This document shows positions 29,180 through 39,059 of a stretch of DNA of 64,000 nt, in pieces. A model generated the notes under the pieces. The model did not search any database. It had not been told where the DNA came from and was given only the letters and a program-made list of their open reading frames with translations. Numbering within the stretch: position 1 is the stretch's first letter; the number at the start of each line of letters is the position of its first letter. A program made the translations under genes and the position numbers. The DNA lies in assembly GCF_900185615.1 (NCBI RefSeq), contig NZ_FYAK01000002.1:868001-932000 (forward strand). Reading direction: 5' to 3'. The DNA is from Photobacterium malacitanum (GTDB taxonomy: Bacteria > Pseudomonadota > Gammaproteobacteria > Enterobacterales > Vibrionaceae).

Positions 29180-30864
29180 GTTGGTTTCACCCCTGTTTTA
29201 TTATCCCTTGTTATAACCACGGCCAAACTGTACCTGCTATTATTGATGCATTAGACACTTTTGCTTATCCCATTATTATTATTGATGATGGCAGTAACCA
29301 GCCGACCAAAGATATCCTTATCCAACAGGCACAGCGTAATAATGTCACTGTTATTACTTTACCCAAGAATCGCGGAAAAGGTGGCGCAGTAATCGCCGCT
29401 ATACACCATGCCCATCAGCATAATTATAGCCATGCGATTCAGATAGATGCAGATGGACAACATGATCTTGAAGCATTGCAAAATCTACTTCATTTATCGC
29501 ATCAACACCCTAGCGCAATGATTTCAGGTAAGCCGATTTACGATGCATCAGTGCCTAAATCACGCTTATACGGTCGCTATATCACTCATTTTTGGGTATG
29601 GATTGAAACACTGTCATTAGATATTAAAGACAGTATGTGTGGCTTTCGTAGTTATCCTATCGAGCCAATAATTCCACTGTTAGCACAACGCCATTTTAGT
29701 CAGAGAATGGAATTTGATACTGAGATAATGGTGTATTTTTATTGGAATAATGGTGAGATTCAGTTTTTAGATACCAAGGTTATCTACCCCGAAGGAGGAA
29801 TTTCTCATTTTGATGCATTATGGGATAACCTTAAAATCAGTTGGATGCATACCAAATTATTCTGCGGTATGTTGCCGCGTATACCCAGGTTACTCAAACG
29901 TCGCCGTTCACGCTCACAGCACTGGTCAAATAATAGCGAACGAGGCACTATTTTAGGTATTAAAATCCTATTGGCTATCTATAGCCTGCTAGGACGTAAC
30001 GCCGTCAATGGCTTATTAAAATTAGTGATTGGTTATTATTATTTAACCAGTAAAAGTGCTCGTCAGGCTTCAGAGCACTATTTACAACAATTGCACCACT
30101 ATGCCGAGCAGCAGCAACTGCAATTACCAACCAATCTTTCTAGCTATCAGCATTTATTGTCATTTGGTCACACAACGCTTGATAAACTTGCCGCTTGGAA
30201 AGGAGATTACGACGCCAATAATCTCACTATTCATGGTCAGCATCACTTTGATAATATTGTTGCCAGTAAGCAAGGTGTGGTCATTATTGGCTCGCACTTA
30301 GGTAATCTTGAATTATGTCGTGCCCTTAGCCAACGCCATAAAAATATTAAAATTAATGCATTAGTTTTTACTGAGCATGCGGCGCGTTTTAATCATGTTT
30401 TAAACGCAATCAATCCAGATTCTAACCTCAATCTTATTCATGTTAATCAACTCGGCGCAGATACTGCCATTATTCTTCAACAAAAAATAGAACGAGGAGA
30501 ATGGGTGGTTATCGTCGGCGATCGCACCTCGGTTGCCAATGAGACTCGTGTTAGTTGGGCTAATTTTCTCGGCCAACAAGCGCCGTTTCCACAAGGCCCA
30601 TTTATTCTTGCGGCGATCCTAAAAACTCCGGTTTATTTATTATTTGGCCTACGTGATGATAGCCAAACAACCCCACACTTCGATGTCTATTTTGAGTCAC
30701 TTAGTGAGCAAATAATATTACCTCGCGCCACGCGTAATGCTGCTCTACAAACAGTGGTTGAACGCTATGCAACTCGCCTTGAGCACTACACACTACAAGC
30801 ACCATTACAATGGTACAACTTTTTTAATTTTTGGCAGCTTAGTGGAAAAAAAGATGACAAATAA
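29176..30864 (+). CDS. apeJ: Two-domain glycosyltransferase family 2 plus LpxL-type acyltransferase
   Basis: A 562-residue fusion. Residues 1-240 form a GT-A glycosyltransferase (PCYNHGQTVPAIIDAL, IIDDGSNQP, then the metal site QIDADGQHDLEAL). A membrane-proximal linker follows, then residues 290-560 form an LpxL/HtrB-like acyltransferase (HLGNLELCRAL, GDRTSVANE). This fusion is typical for APE clusters and probably glycosylates and acylates the lipid carrier of the polyene. It overlaps the ammonia-lyase start by 11 bases. Confidence 0.88.
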   Translation: MSWFHPCFIIPCYNHGQTVPAIIDALDTFAYPIIIIDDGSNQPTKDILIQQAQRNNVTVITLPKNRGKGGAVIAAIHHAHQHNYSHAIQIDADGQHDLEALQNLLHLSHQHPSAMISGKPIYDASVPKSRLYGRYITHFWVWIETLSLDIKDSMCGFRSYPIEPIIPLLAQRHFSQRMEFDTEIMVYFYWNNGEIQFLDTKVIYPEGGISHFDALWDNLKISWMHTKLFCGMLPRIPRLLKRRRSRSQHWSNNSERGTILGIKILLAIYSLLGRNAVNGLLKLVIGYYYLTSKSARQASEHYLQQLHHYAEQQQLQLPTNLSSYQHLLSFGHTTLDKLAAWKGDYDANNLTIHGQHHFDNIVASKQGVVIIGSHLGNLELCRALSQRHKNIKINALVFTEHAARFNHVLNAINPDSNLNLIHVNQLGADTAIILQQKIERGEWVVIVGDRTSVANETRVSWANFLGQQAPFPQGPFILAAILKTPVYLLFGLRDDSQTTPHFDVYFESLSEQIILPRATRNAALQTVVERYATRLEHYTLQAPLQWYNFFNFWQLSGKKDDK

Positions 30865-32410
30865 CTCTCACGCAATCCCCCAACAAACCATTCGCTTTGG
30901 TGCTGAACGACTCACGATTGAAGATGTGGTCGCCATCAGTAATGGCGCCGCTGCTGAAATGAACACTGATGCCGCATTTAGCAGTAAAATCGATCGTGGC
31001 GTCGCTTTTCTTGAACGATTATTAAAAGAAGAAGGGGTCATATACGGCGTGACGACCGGTTATGGTGATTCATGCACCGTAGCGATCCCGACTCATCTTG
31101 TCGATGATCTTCCGCTTAACCTTACCCGTTTTCATGGCTGTGGTTTAGGCGATGATCTTGATCATCAACAGGCGCGCGCTGTACTCGCGACTCGTTTATG
31201 TTCATTGGCTCAAGGGGTATCTGGTGTTAGTCACCCACTACTCAATCAAATTGTTACTTTGATCAATCATGATATTAGCCCTCGAATTCCACAAGAAGGT
31301 TCGGTCGGTGCCAGTGGTGATTTAACCCCATTATCTTATCTCGCAGCGACACTGATTGGTGAGCGCGAAGTAATTTACCAAGGTCAAATTCGCCCAACTG
31401 CAGACGTGTTTAAAGAGTTGGGTATCAAACCTATCAAACTCAAGCCCAAAGAAGGCTTAGCATTGATGAACGGCACTTCAGTGATGACAGCATTGGCTTG
31501 TATTGCTTATAAACGCGCAGAGTATCTGGCTCAACTAGCGACCAAAATTACCGCTATGGTGTCAGTGGGCATTCAAGGTAACGCTTTCCACTTTGATGAA
31601 GCCTTATTTGCAGTAAAGCCCCACCCAGGCCAACAGCAAATCGCCAGCTGGTTACGCTCAGATCTGCAAGCTGAACGTCCACCCCGTAACAGTGATCGTT
31701 TACAAGATCGTTACTCATTGCGTTGCGCGCCGCATGTGATTGGAGTGCTGCAAGATAGCCTGCCATGGCTGCGCCAAATGATCGAAAATGAACTCAATAG
31801 TGCCAACGACAACCCCATCATTGATGGTGATAACGAACGCGTACTTCATGGCGGTCATTTTTACGGGGGTCATATTGCGATGGCGATGGATATGCTTAAA
31901 ACAGCAGTAGCTAATATTGCTGATTTGCTTGATCGTCAAATGGCACAGTTAATGGATTATAAGTTCAATAATGGATTACCTTTTAACTTAACTGGCGCGA
32001 CAGGTGAGCGTAAACCGATTAATCATGGTTTTAAAGCGGTCCAAATTGGTATTTCTGCATGGACAGCCGAGGCGTTAAAACACACCATGCCAGCAAGCGT
32101 ATTTTCACGCTCCACTGAATGCCATAATCAAGATAAAGTCAGTATGGGCACCATTGCATCTCGTGACTGTTTACGCGTATTACAATTGACTGAACAAGTC
32201 ACTGCGGCATCGCTATTAGCGGCAACTCAAGCCATTGAACTGCGTAAACGTGAGCATCAGCTGACAGATACTAATATCAGTCCAGCGTTACAAGCGATGC
32301 AACAAGCTGTCCTGAGCGATTTTGAGTTTGTGATTGAAGATCGTCCATTAGAACAAGATTTACGTCATTTCATCAATAAGATCCAACATCAACATTGGTC
32401 ATTATATTGA
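30854..32410 (+). CDS. MIO-type aromatic/histidine ammonia-lyase of the aryl polyene cluster
   Basis: A 518-residue lyase. The MIO cofactor triad is Ala153-Ser154-Gly155 in SVGASGDLTPLSYLAA. Other active-site blocks are VIYGVTTGYGDS (catalytic Tyr) and SANDNPIIDG. The substrate-selecting pair reads Phe93-His94 (LTRFHGCG). Phe-Leu is typical of phenylalanine lyases, His-Leu of tyrosine lyases and Ser-His of histidine lyases, so this pair is mixed. Within this cluster it most likely makes coumarate or a similar aryl acid from Tyr or Phe as starter. I placed the start at 30854, inside the end of the previous gene; a longer frame begins 39 codons earlier and lacks a ribosome site. Confidence 0.85.
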   Translation: MTNNSHAIPQQTIRFGAERLTIEDVVAISNGAAAEMNTDAAFSSKIDRGVAFLERLLKEEGVIYGVTTGYGDSCTVAIPTHLVDDLPLNLTRFHGCGLGDDLDHQQARAVLATRLCSLAQGVSGVSHPLLNQIVTLINHDISPRIPQEGSVGASGDLTPLSYLAATLIGEREVIYQGQIRPTADVFKELGIKPIKLKPKEGLALMNGTSVMTALACIAYKRAEYLAQLATKITAMVSVGIQGNAFHFDEALFAVKPHPGQQQIASWLRSDLQAERPPRNSDRLQDRYSLRCAPHVIGVLQDSLPWLRQMIENELNSANDNPIIDGDNERVLHGGHFYGGHIAMAMDMLKTAVANIADLLDRQMAQLMDYKFNNGLPFNLTGATGERKPINHGFKAVQIGISAWTAEALKHTMPASVFSRSTECHNQDKVSMGTIASRDCLRVLQLTEQVTAASLLAATQAIELRKREHQLTDTNISPALQAMQQAVLSDFEFVIEDRPLEQDLRHFINKIQHQHWSLY

Positions 32411-32446
32411 TCGCTAATGATCGGTTAACAACTATTTGATCTTACG

Positions 32447-32471
32447 TGGCCTTGACCTTAGTGCAAGGCCA
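32447..32471 (+). other. Intercistronic hairpin between the ammonia-lyase and thioesterase genes
   Basis: TGGCCTTG (32447-32454) pairs exactly with CAAGGCCA (32464-32471) around a 9-base loop. It is not followed by a T run, so it does not look like a full terminator. The 118-base gap here is the only large gap within the right-facing operon, so it may be a processing or pausing site, or separate two transcription units. Confidence 0.5.
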
Positions 32472-32528
32472 TTCGATGATGGTTAGCTTTGATGTATCGT
32501 TTTAACTTTAACAATGACTGAGTAACCC

Positions 32529-32969
32529 ATGACTTCACATTCTGCTATGCCTTTACTGACTGCCGAGCTAACGTTAACGACCCATTTTCAAGATGCCGAT
32601 CCGATGGGTGTGATTTATCACGGTAATTACTTTCGTTTTTTTGAGGAAGTACGCCGACTATTGATGGAAAAAATCAATTATAGCTATCGTGATATGCAAG
32701 CTTCCGGTTACTTATGGCCTATCATTGATACACGCGTAAAATATATAAAACCGATTCCGTTTGATCATCAAATTCGCATAACAGCAACCCTTACTGAATG
32801 GGAAAATCGACTACGGGTTGATTATATTATCTACGATGCCGCGACTAACGCCAGAATGACAAAAGGCTACACAATGCAGGTAGCTGTCGGGATTGAAAAT
32901 CACGAAATGTGTTTTGTCTCACCCACTATTTTTACTGATAAAATAAAGGCTTGGCATGAAAATCAATAA
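32529..32969 (+). CDS. apeK: 4-hydroxybenzoyl-CoA-type thioesterase
   Basis: A 146-residue hotdog thioesterase. The catalytic loop DADPMGVIYHGNYFRFFEEVRR has the 4HBT pattern with Asp near the start and the HxNY segment. It is thought to release mistakes or the finished polyene chain from the ACP. Its end overlaps the next gene's start by 14 bases. Confidence 0.86.
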   Translation: MTSHSAMPLLTAELTLTTHFQDADPMGVIYHGNYFRFFEEVRRLLMEKINYSYRDMQASGYLWPIIDTRVKYIKPIPFDHQIRITATLTEWENRLRVDYIIYDAATNARMTKGYTMQVAVGIENHEMCFVSPTIFTDKIKAWHENQ

Positions 32970-33633
32970 TTCAATTATAACGCTTAAATGGTGGCGAAAT
33001 AGGCTCTTGTGGGCTGTGTTAGCAAGCATTAGTTTATCAGCTCAAGCGATGACATTAACCGAACTCCAACAGACCCTTGCTGCCCCTAAGGTCGTGCGTG
33101 GCGATTTTAGTCAAAGCCGAACCATGGCAATGTTTAATCAACCCTTGGTGTCAAATGGCAAATTTGTCATTGCAGCTAATCAAGGCCTATGGTGGCATCA
33201 AACGACACCAATGGCGGTCTCATTAGTGTTAACCCAAAATAAACTTAGCCAGCAATTTGATCATCAACCGCCACAAATTATTTCAGCGGCTCAAAACCCG
33301 ATGGTGTTTTATTTTAGCCATATCTTTTTAGCCCTCTTTAACGGTGATACTTCGGCGTTAGATCAACAATTTAATTTGAAACTGACCACCTTAGCTGTTG
33401 ATAACAACCATGCAGACGCTAACAACAGTACCAATAAGTGGCAACTCGTATTAATCCCTAAACAAGCGCCATTAAATAAAGTCTTTACACGTATTACTCT
33501 TGCAGGAAATAAGTTCATCAATAAACTTACATTGGCTGAAGTTCGTGGCGATAAAACAGTGATTACTTTTAGCCACCAGCGCACAACACCCGCCTCGCTA
33601 ACCACAGAAGAACATCGTGTTTTCAAATTCTAA
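32956..33633 (+). CDS. apeL: LolA-like periplasmic carrier
   Basis: A 225-residue secreted protein. The signal peptide (about 1-31: WWRNRLLWAVLASISLSAQA) is followed by a LolA-type beta-rich barrel start (LQQTLAAPKVVRGDFSQSRT). In the APE pathway it should carry the lipid-linked polyene across the periplasm, as LolA does for lipoproteins. It overlaps both neighbours (14 and 17 bases). Confidence 0.83.
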   Translation: MKINNSIITLKWWRNRLLWAVLASISLSAQAMTLTELQQTLAAPKVVRGDFSQSRTMAMFNQPLVSNGKFVIAANQGLWWHQTTPMAVSLVLTQNKLSQQFDHQPPQIISAAQNPMVFYFSHIFLALFNGDTSALDQQFNLKLTTLAVDNNHADANNSTNKWQLVLIPKQAPLNKVFTRITLAGNKFINKLTLAEVRGDKTVITFSHQRTTPASLTTEEHRVFKF

Positions 33634-35989
33634 CCTTAGCCGCTTATGGCTTATCATTATGTTGCTGTTGGTTGCCGCTTTGGGTTACCAACTCACCGCA
33701 CATAAACAATTACCCATTGAAACTAATATTCTGGCGTTATTACCCAAAAATGATCAAGATCCAGCCGCTCAGCAAGCGTTTGATCATATCGCCACCAGCA
33801 TGAGTAATAAGGTGATCTTTTTAGTTGGCAGCCCAAATAGCGCCACCATGATCGCTGCTGCTGAACAATTTAGTCAGCAACTGGCAAAACTGGGGTTATT
33901 TGCCAATATTGATGCAAAGATGAGTAATAGCCAACAACAAGCTTGGGCACAATTGTACTACCCAAAGCGGTTTCAGCTATTAACGCCAGCACAACAGCAA
34001 CGGTTAGCACACAACCCACACCAACAAACTGAGCAAGTATTACAAGCGTTGTATAATCCCTTTTCTGGCGTGACAGGTGCTGAACTTAAACACGATCCAT
34101 TTTTATTATTTCGTGACTTTTTAACCCAGTTAAGCGCTCAAAGTGGCCATTTCAGTCTTAATCATGGCTTTTTGACCACTCAATATCATCAACGACATTA
34201 CGCTTTAATTACTGCAGAGCTCAGCGGTTCCCCTTATAGCGTTAAATTACAGCACCAGTTACCGGCTCTTAATGCGTTACAACAGCAGATCATCAACCAC
34301 TATTCTACTGCAACAGAAAAAGTCGATATTTTACATACTGGGGTGATTTTTTATGCGGCTCACGGCACTCAAAGCGCTGAACAAGAAATCAGTACCATCG
34401 GTTTAGGATCGCTATTAGGGATCCTTGTGTTATTGGTGGTGGTCTATCGCAGTCCATTACCGCTAGCATTGGCGTTATTGTCCATTAGCTGTGGTTTGAT
34501 TGCTGCGTTTGTCGGTACCGTCGCCATTTTTGGCAAAGTGCACCTGTTTAGTCTCGTGTTTGGTGCAAGCTTAATTGGAGTCTCAATTGACTATGCCTTT
34601 CACTACCTCACCGATAGATTAGCCGCAGGCAAAGATTGGAATCCATACCAAGGACTCAAGCATATTTGGGTCGCAATTAGCCTAGGTCTGATTACCAGTC
34701 TGATTGGTTATTTAGGCATGTTAGTCGCACCTTTTCCTGGGCTACAGCAATTATCATTATTTTCAGCCATTGGATTAATTGCCGCTTATGCCACGGTTGT
34801 GTGTTGGTATCCAAGCTTGGCATCAAAGCCATGTTCACCTCGACCATTACCTTGCCGTCAATTACTTAATGGGTGGCTACAATTGTGGCATCTAGCAAGC
34901 GTTCGTTGGAGTGTGCCATTAATATTAGCAACAGCTTCATTCGTCGGTTTATATCATACTCACTATGATGACGATATTCGCCAACTACAAGCATTACCAC
35001 AGCAACTCAAACAACAGGAAGCAACCATTAAAGCCATTACAGGAGTGAGTAGTGGTCAGCAAATGTTGCTCATTAAAGCCAAAACAGCGCAAGATCTATT
35101 AACAAAGCTCGCTGCCGTCGATCAACAACTCGACAAGTTAGTAATGACTCACAAACTTGATAGCTACCAAAGTATCGGCCATTACTTACCGTCGATTGCA
35201 ACTCAAAAGCATAACTTCGCATTAGTTAAACATTTATATCAACAGCAAGGCCCTGAGCTAGATAAAAAAATAAAATTAAGCCAACCACCACAGTTTACAG
35301 CGACATTCCAACCGCTAACCATTGCTGACTATTTAGCTTCACCAGTATCAAAACCACTGCGTTTTACTTGGCTTGGTAACATAAATCAATCACCTTCTGA
35401 GCAAAACTATGGTGCGGTTATTTTGCTCTCTGGTGTTCACCAGCTAAGTGCAATTAAACAACTCGTGGCACAAGATAGCCAGTTAAGCTACCTCAATAAA
35501 GCCGATGAAGTATCACAGCTTTTTGGACAATACCGCCAACGCGTAACTGAGTTATTAATTGCGGCAACCATGGTAATTTTGGCTTTATTAGTGTGGCGCT
35601 ATAAGCTAAAGAAAGGCCTTCAAATGATCATGCCATCAGTGATTGGTGGCTGTGCGGGGATTGCGATCACCAGTATCAGTGGTACGCCATTAAATCTGTT
35701 TAATTTATTAGCGTTAATATTAATCCTCGGGATTGGGATTGACTACAGCCTCTTTTTTGCAGAATTAAAATCAACCGCTAACGATCATCATCGCCGTTCA
35801 ACATTATTAGCGATTACTTTATCCGCATTAACGACGGTATTATCGTTTGGATTATTAGCCCTCAGTGCGACTCAAGCGATTCATAGTTTTGGCATTACGG
35901 TACTGACAGGAATTATTATTGCATGGTTACTCGCGCCTTTGGCCATGACGCCCTCTTCACCAGCGACGACTAAAGCAGGAGTTAAATGA
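33617..35989 (+). CDS. apeM: MMPL/RND-type lipid exporter
   Basis: A 790-residue inner-membrane protein with two symmetric halves, each with one leading helix, a periplasmic domain of about 180 residues and five helices. The proton-relay motifs are GVSIDYAFHYLTD in the first half and GIGIDYSLFFAEL in the second. It likely extracts the lipid-anchored polyene from the inner membrane and hands it to the LolA-like protein next to it. Confidence 0.87.
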   Translation: MFSNSNLSRLWLIIMLLLVAALGYQLTAHKQLPIETNILALLPKNDQDPAAQQAFDHIATSMSNKVIFLVGSPNSATMIAAAEQFSQQLAKLGLFANIDAKMSNSQQQAWAQLYYPKRFQLLTPAQQQRLAHNPHQQTEQVLQALYNPFSGVTGAELKHDPFLLFRDFLTQLSAQSGHFSLNHGFLTTQYHQRHYALITAELSGSPYSVKLQHQLPALNALQQQIINHYSTATEKVDILHTGVIFYAAHGTQSAEQEISTIGLGSLLGILVLLVVVYRSPLPLALALLSISCGLIAAFVGTVAIFGKVHLFSLVFGASLIGVSIDYAFHYLTDRLAAGKDWNPYQGLKHIWVAISLGLITSLIGYLGMLVAPFPGLQQLSLFSAIGLIAAYATVVCWYPSLASKPCSPRPLPCRQLLNGWLQLWHLASVRWSVPLILATASFVGLYHTHYDDDIRQLQALPQQLKQQEATIKAITGVSSGQQMLLIKAKTAQDLLTKLAAVDQQLDKLVMTHKLDSYQSIGHYLPSIATQKHNFALVKHLYQQQGPELDKKIKLSQPPQFTATFQPLTIADYLASPVSKPLRFTWLGNINQSPSEQNYGAVILLSGVHQLSAIKQLVAQDSQLSYLNKADEVSQLFGQYRQRVTELLIAATMVILALLVWRYKLKKGLQMIMPSVIGGCAGIAITSISGTPLNLFNLLALILILGIGIDYSLFFAELKSTANDHHRRSTLLAITLSALTTVLSFGLLALSATQAIHSFGITVLTGIIIAWLLAPLAMTPSSPATTKAGVK

Positions 35990-35990
35990 T

Positions 35991-36602
35991 ATGTCTCGTT
36001 TTATTAACAACAAGAGTAAACGTCGCTTCTTGATTGTATTACTGACAACCTTATTTACTTCAGGCTGTGCGACTATCTCTCAACCGCAATCAAATCAAGT
36101 TGAAATTGCACCGCACACCTTAGTTAGCTTACCCACTCCGGCACAATTGGGTTATTCATTAACCGCCAGTCAATTGATCACAGCCACTTGGCAACACACC
36201 AATCATCAATTACCGGTGCAATTGCAAGTCACACCACAAGCATTAGCACTAGCGGGATTTTCGTCATGGGGTTCGCGTATTTTAAGCTTAGATTATACCC
36301 ACCAGCAGTTAACTACCTATGTGATGCCAGGCTTAGGTTCAACCCTACCAGAGCCAAAACAAGTTCTGTTTAATATGATGATCACCTTATGGCCACTTTC
36401 AGCATGGCAGCAGCCGTTACAGCACATTGGTTGGCAATTAAAGCAAACCGCGAACCAGCGTCAACTTATCGATGATAAAGGCATGGTTATCGCCGATATT
36501 AACTACCAAAATGCGAATAAATTAAAAGGGACAATTACGTTTGTAAATCACCGGCCTAATTACACAATTACCATAAAAACATTACACTATCAGCGTCAAT
36601 AA
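35991..36602 (+). CDS. apeN: Outer-membrane lipoprotein, DUF3261 type
   Basis: A 203-residue lipoprotein. The signal peptide ends in a lipobox (LFTSGC, Cys about residue 26) and the mature part is beta-rich, as in LolB-like and DUF3261 proteins. It probably receives the polyene at the outer membrane. The start is one base after apeM and the stop overlaps the following ATG. Confidence 0.82.
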   Translation: MSRFINNKSKRRFLIVLLTTLFTSGCATISQPQSNQVEIAPHTLVSLPTPAQLGYSLTASQLITATWQHTNHQLPVQLQVTPQALALAGFSSWGSRILSLDYTHQQLTTYVMPGLGSTLPEPKQVLFNMMITLWPLSAWQQPLQHIGWQLKQTANQRQLIDDKGMVIADINYQNANKLKGTITFVNHRPNYTITIKTLHYQRQ

Positions 36603-37870
36603 TGTCAGCACGGAATTTTATGAAACATAATCAATCTACAACCCCAATCTATATTCGTGGCTGTGGTTTTCATTCTGCTTTAGGCGCCACAACTGAACAA
36701 ATTCAGCAACGTCTGCTGGCAGGGTTTAGTCCTGATATGCATACGGTACGTGGCTGGCTCAATGACGGCAGTGAAACAGTTATTGGCCAAGTAAGCACGC
36801 CATTAGCTGCGATTGATGAGCAACAATACCCGTATCAAAATACCGCTAATAACCGTCTTGCAGTATCGGCATTAGAACAAATTGCCCCCCAAATAGAGCA
36901 TGCTATTAAGCAATTTGGTCGCGATCGTATTGCAGTAATAATCGGTACGACAACCTCTGGTATCAGTGATGGTGAAGTTGCATTAGAACAGCTTGTCGCA
37001 CAAGATCAGCTACCAGAAAAGTTTCATTACCACCAACAAGAACCCGCTAATAGCGGCCAATTTATTGCTGATTACTTTGGTTTAACTGGCTTGGTTTACA
37101 CCATATCAACCGCTTGTTCTTCAAGTGGACGTAGCTTTTTGTCAGCTAAACGATTACTTAAAGCAGGCTTAGCAGATGCAGTTATCGTCGGTGGCGCAGA
37201 TACATTATGTCGACTAACACTCAATGGCTTTCATGGCCTAGATTCACTTTCTACTCGCCGTTGTAATCCCTTTAGTGTTAACCGTAATGGCATTAATATC
37301 GGTGAAGCGGCAGCCTTTATGTTGTTAGCACTTACTCCTGATGTAAACACTGAAAATAAATACATTAGCGATAACCATAAAGGTTTACCACACCAAAATA
37401 TTGCGCTTTTAGGCGCTGGTGATAGCTCTGATGCTTATCATATTTCAGCCCCGCATCCTGACGGTAATGGCGCAGAAGTTGCGATGCGAAATGCATTAGC
37501 TGATGCGAACTTACAACCTGATGATATTGGCTATATTAATGCTCATGGCACCGCGACTCCCCTTAATGATGCAATGGAAGCTAAAGCAATTGCACGTGTA
37601 TTTGGCTCTCAAGTTGCGGTTAGCTCAACCAAACCACTCACAGGGCATACGCTTGGCGCAGCAAGTGCTGTCGAGGCTGCAATTTGCTGGTATATTTTGG
37701 CTTATCAGCTACCGTTACCATTACAAATAAACGATGGTCATCAAGATCCACAGCTGCCAATCACACTTGTAAAACAACCATTACCATTAACTACATCAGC
37801 AGTATTAAGTAACTCGTTTGCTTTTGGTGGTAATAACATCAGCTTAATTTTTGGATACGTTAATGACTAA
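36602..37870 (+). CDS. apeO: Beta-ketoacyl synthase (KS-alpha)
   Basis: A 422-residue condensing enzyme. Nucleophile Cys172 lies in ISTACSSSGRSF. The two catalytic His are in NAHGTATPLND and TKPLTGHTLGAAS. The glycine-rich SFAFGGNNISLIF end is intact. It should pair with the ApeC-type chain-length factor for polyene elongation. An alternative start at 36620 (MKHNQ) has the better ribosome site CACGGA. Confidence 0.92.
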   Translation: MSARNFMKHNQSTTPIYIRGCGFHSALGATTEQIQQRLLAGFSPDMHTVRGWLNDGSETVIGQVSTPLAAIDEQQYPYQNTANNRLAVSALEQIAPQIEHAIKQFGRDRIAVIIGTTTSGISDGEVALEQLVAQDQLPEKFHYHQQEPANSGQFIADYFGLTGLVYTISTACSSSGRSFLSAKRLLKAGLADAVIVGGADTLCRLTLNGFHGLDSLSTRRCNPFSVNRNGINIGEAAAFMLLALTPDVNTENKYISDNHKGLPHQNIALLGAGDSSDAYHISAPHPDGNGAEVAMRNALADANLQPDDIGYINAHGTATPLNDAMEAKAIARVFGSQVAVSSTKPLTGHTLGAASAVEAAICWYILAYQLPLPLQINDGHQDPQLPITLVKQPLPLTTSAVLSNSFAFGGNNISLIFGYVND

Positions 37871-38324
37871 AATACCACCGTTAGCACAATTATTGCCTCA
37901 TGAAGCTCCAATGATATTAATTGATGAGCTGATCAGTGTTGATGTGGAAAATGTCCATTGCCAAGTCACAATCCGCTCAGACAATCTTTTTTTTGATAAA
38001 CACACTCACGCAGTTGCAGCGTATGTTGGGATTGAATTAATGGCACAAACCATTGCGAGTTGGGCCGGTTATCATGCATGGCAACAAGGCAAACCAACAC
38101 CGATGGGGTTTTTACTTGGCTGTCGTCGTTACCACAGTGAATGGGCGCAATTTAAGCAAGGGGTCGTGCTTGATATTCATGCCGAACGCTTAATGCAAGA
38201 CAACAACATGGTGGTATTTAGTTGCAAGATCACTCATCAACAACAAACTATTGCTAGTTGCCAACTCAATGCGTATCTTCCTTCAGAAGAAAAAATTGCA
38301 ACCCTGCTTACCACCAAACAATAG
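37863..38324 (+). CDS. apeP: Hotdog-fold 3-hydroxyacyl-ACP dehydratase, second of two
   Basis: A 153-residue hotdog protein. The ATG at 37863 overlaps the KS stop by 8 bases (ATGACTAA). The sequence begins PPLAQLLPHEAPMILIDEL, as in FabZ-like APE dehydratases, and has VGIELMAQTIASWAGY in the central helix. It probably works together with ApeI. Confidence 0.85.
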   Translation: MTKIPPLAQLLPHEAPMILIDELISVDVENVHCQVTIRSDNLFFDKHTHAVAAYVGIELMAQTIASWAGYHAWQQGKPTPMGFLLGCRRYHSEWAQFKQGVVLDIHAERLMQDNNMVVFSCKITHQQQTIASCQLNAYLPSEEKIATLLTTKQ

Positions 38325-38333
38325 GAAGATTTC

Positions 38334-39059
38334 ATGACTCGACAGGTACTTGTTACGGGTGCTAGTAAAGGCATTGGACGCGCAATCGCCATCCAATTAG
38401 CACAAGATGGATTTACTATTGCTGTGCATTATATGCGTGATCAAGCAGGCGCAGAATCAACGCTTGCCACAATTATTCGTGCGGGCGGTCAAGGGCGTAT
38501 TATTCAATTTGATATCAGTGATCGTGACCAATGTCGCCAGCATCTTGAACAAGATATTGCCAAGCATGGTGCCTATTATGGTGTCGTTAGCAATGCAGGA
38601 ATTACTCGCGATACAGCCTTTCCAGCGATGACAGAACAAGAATGGGATGGTGTTATCCATACCAATCTCGATAGCTTTTATAACGTCCTTCATCCATGTG
38701 TGATGCCAATGGTGCAATTACGCCAAGGTGGTCGTATTGTCACGCTAGCATCGGTATCGGGCATTACTGGCAACCGCGGTCAAACTAACTACAGTGCCGC
38801 TAAAGCTGGCGTGATTGGCGCATCAAAATCACTCGCACTTGAGCTGGCAAAACGTAAAATTACCGTTAACTGTGTCGCTCCGGGGCTGATTGATACCGGT
38901 ATGATCGATGAGCATGTTAAACAACATGCGCTACCGCAAGTACCATTACGCCGCATGGGTGATCCTCAAGAAGTAGCAGGCTTAGTCAGTTATTTAATGT
39001 CAGATATCGCTGCTTATGTTACCCGCCAAGTGATTTCTATTAATGGAGGTTTAGTATGA
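38334..39059 (+). CDS. apeQ: 3-ketoacyl-ACP reductase (SDR)
   Basis: A 241-residue short-chain dehydrogenase of FabG type. NADPH loop VTGASKGIGRA, NAG motif (SNAGITRD), catalytic Ser in LASVSGITGN and Tyr-x3-Lys in NYSAAKAG are all present. It reduces the 3-keto group in each polyene cycle. A ribosome site (AGGAAGA) precedes it, and it ends in an ATGA overlap with the next KS. Confidence 0.93.
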   Translation: MTRQVLVTGASKGIGRAIAIQLAQDGFTIAVHYMRDQAGAESTLATIIRAGGQGRIIQFDISDRDQCRQHLEQDIAKHGAYYGVVSNAGITRDTAFPAMTEQEWDGVIHTNLDSFYNVLHPCVMPMVQLRQGGRIVTLASVSGITGNRGQTNYSAAKAGVIGASKSLALELAKRKITVNCVAPGLIDTGMIDEHVKQHALPQVPLRRMGDPQEVAGLVSYLMSDIAAYVTRQVISINGGLV

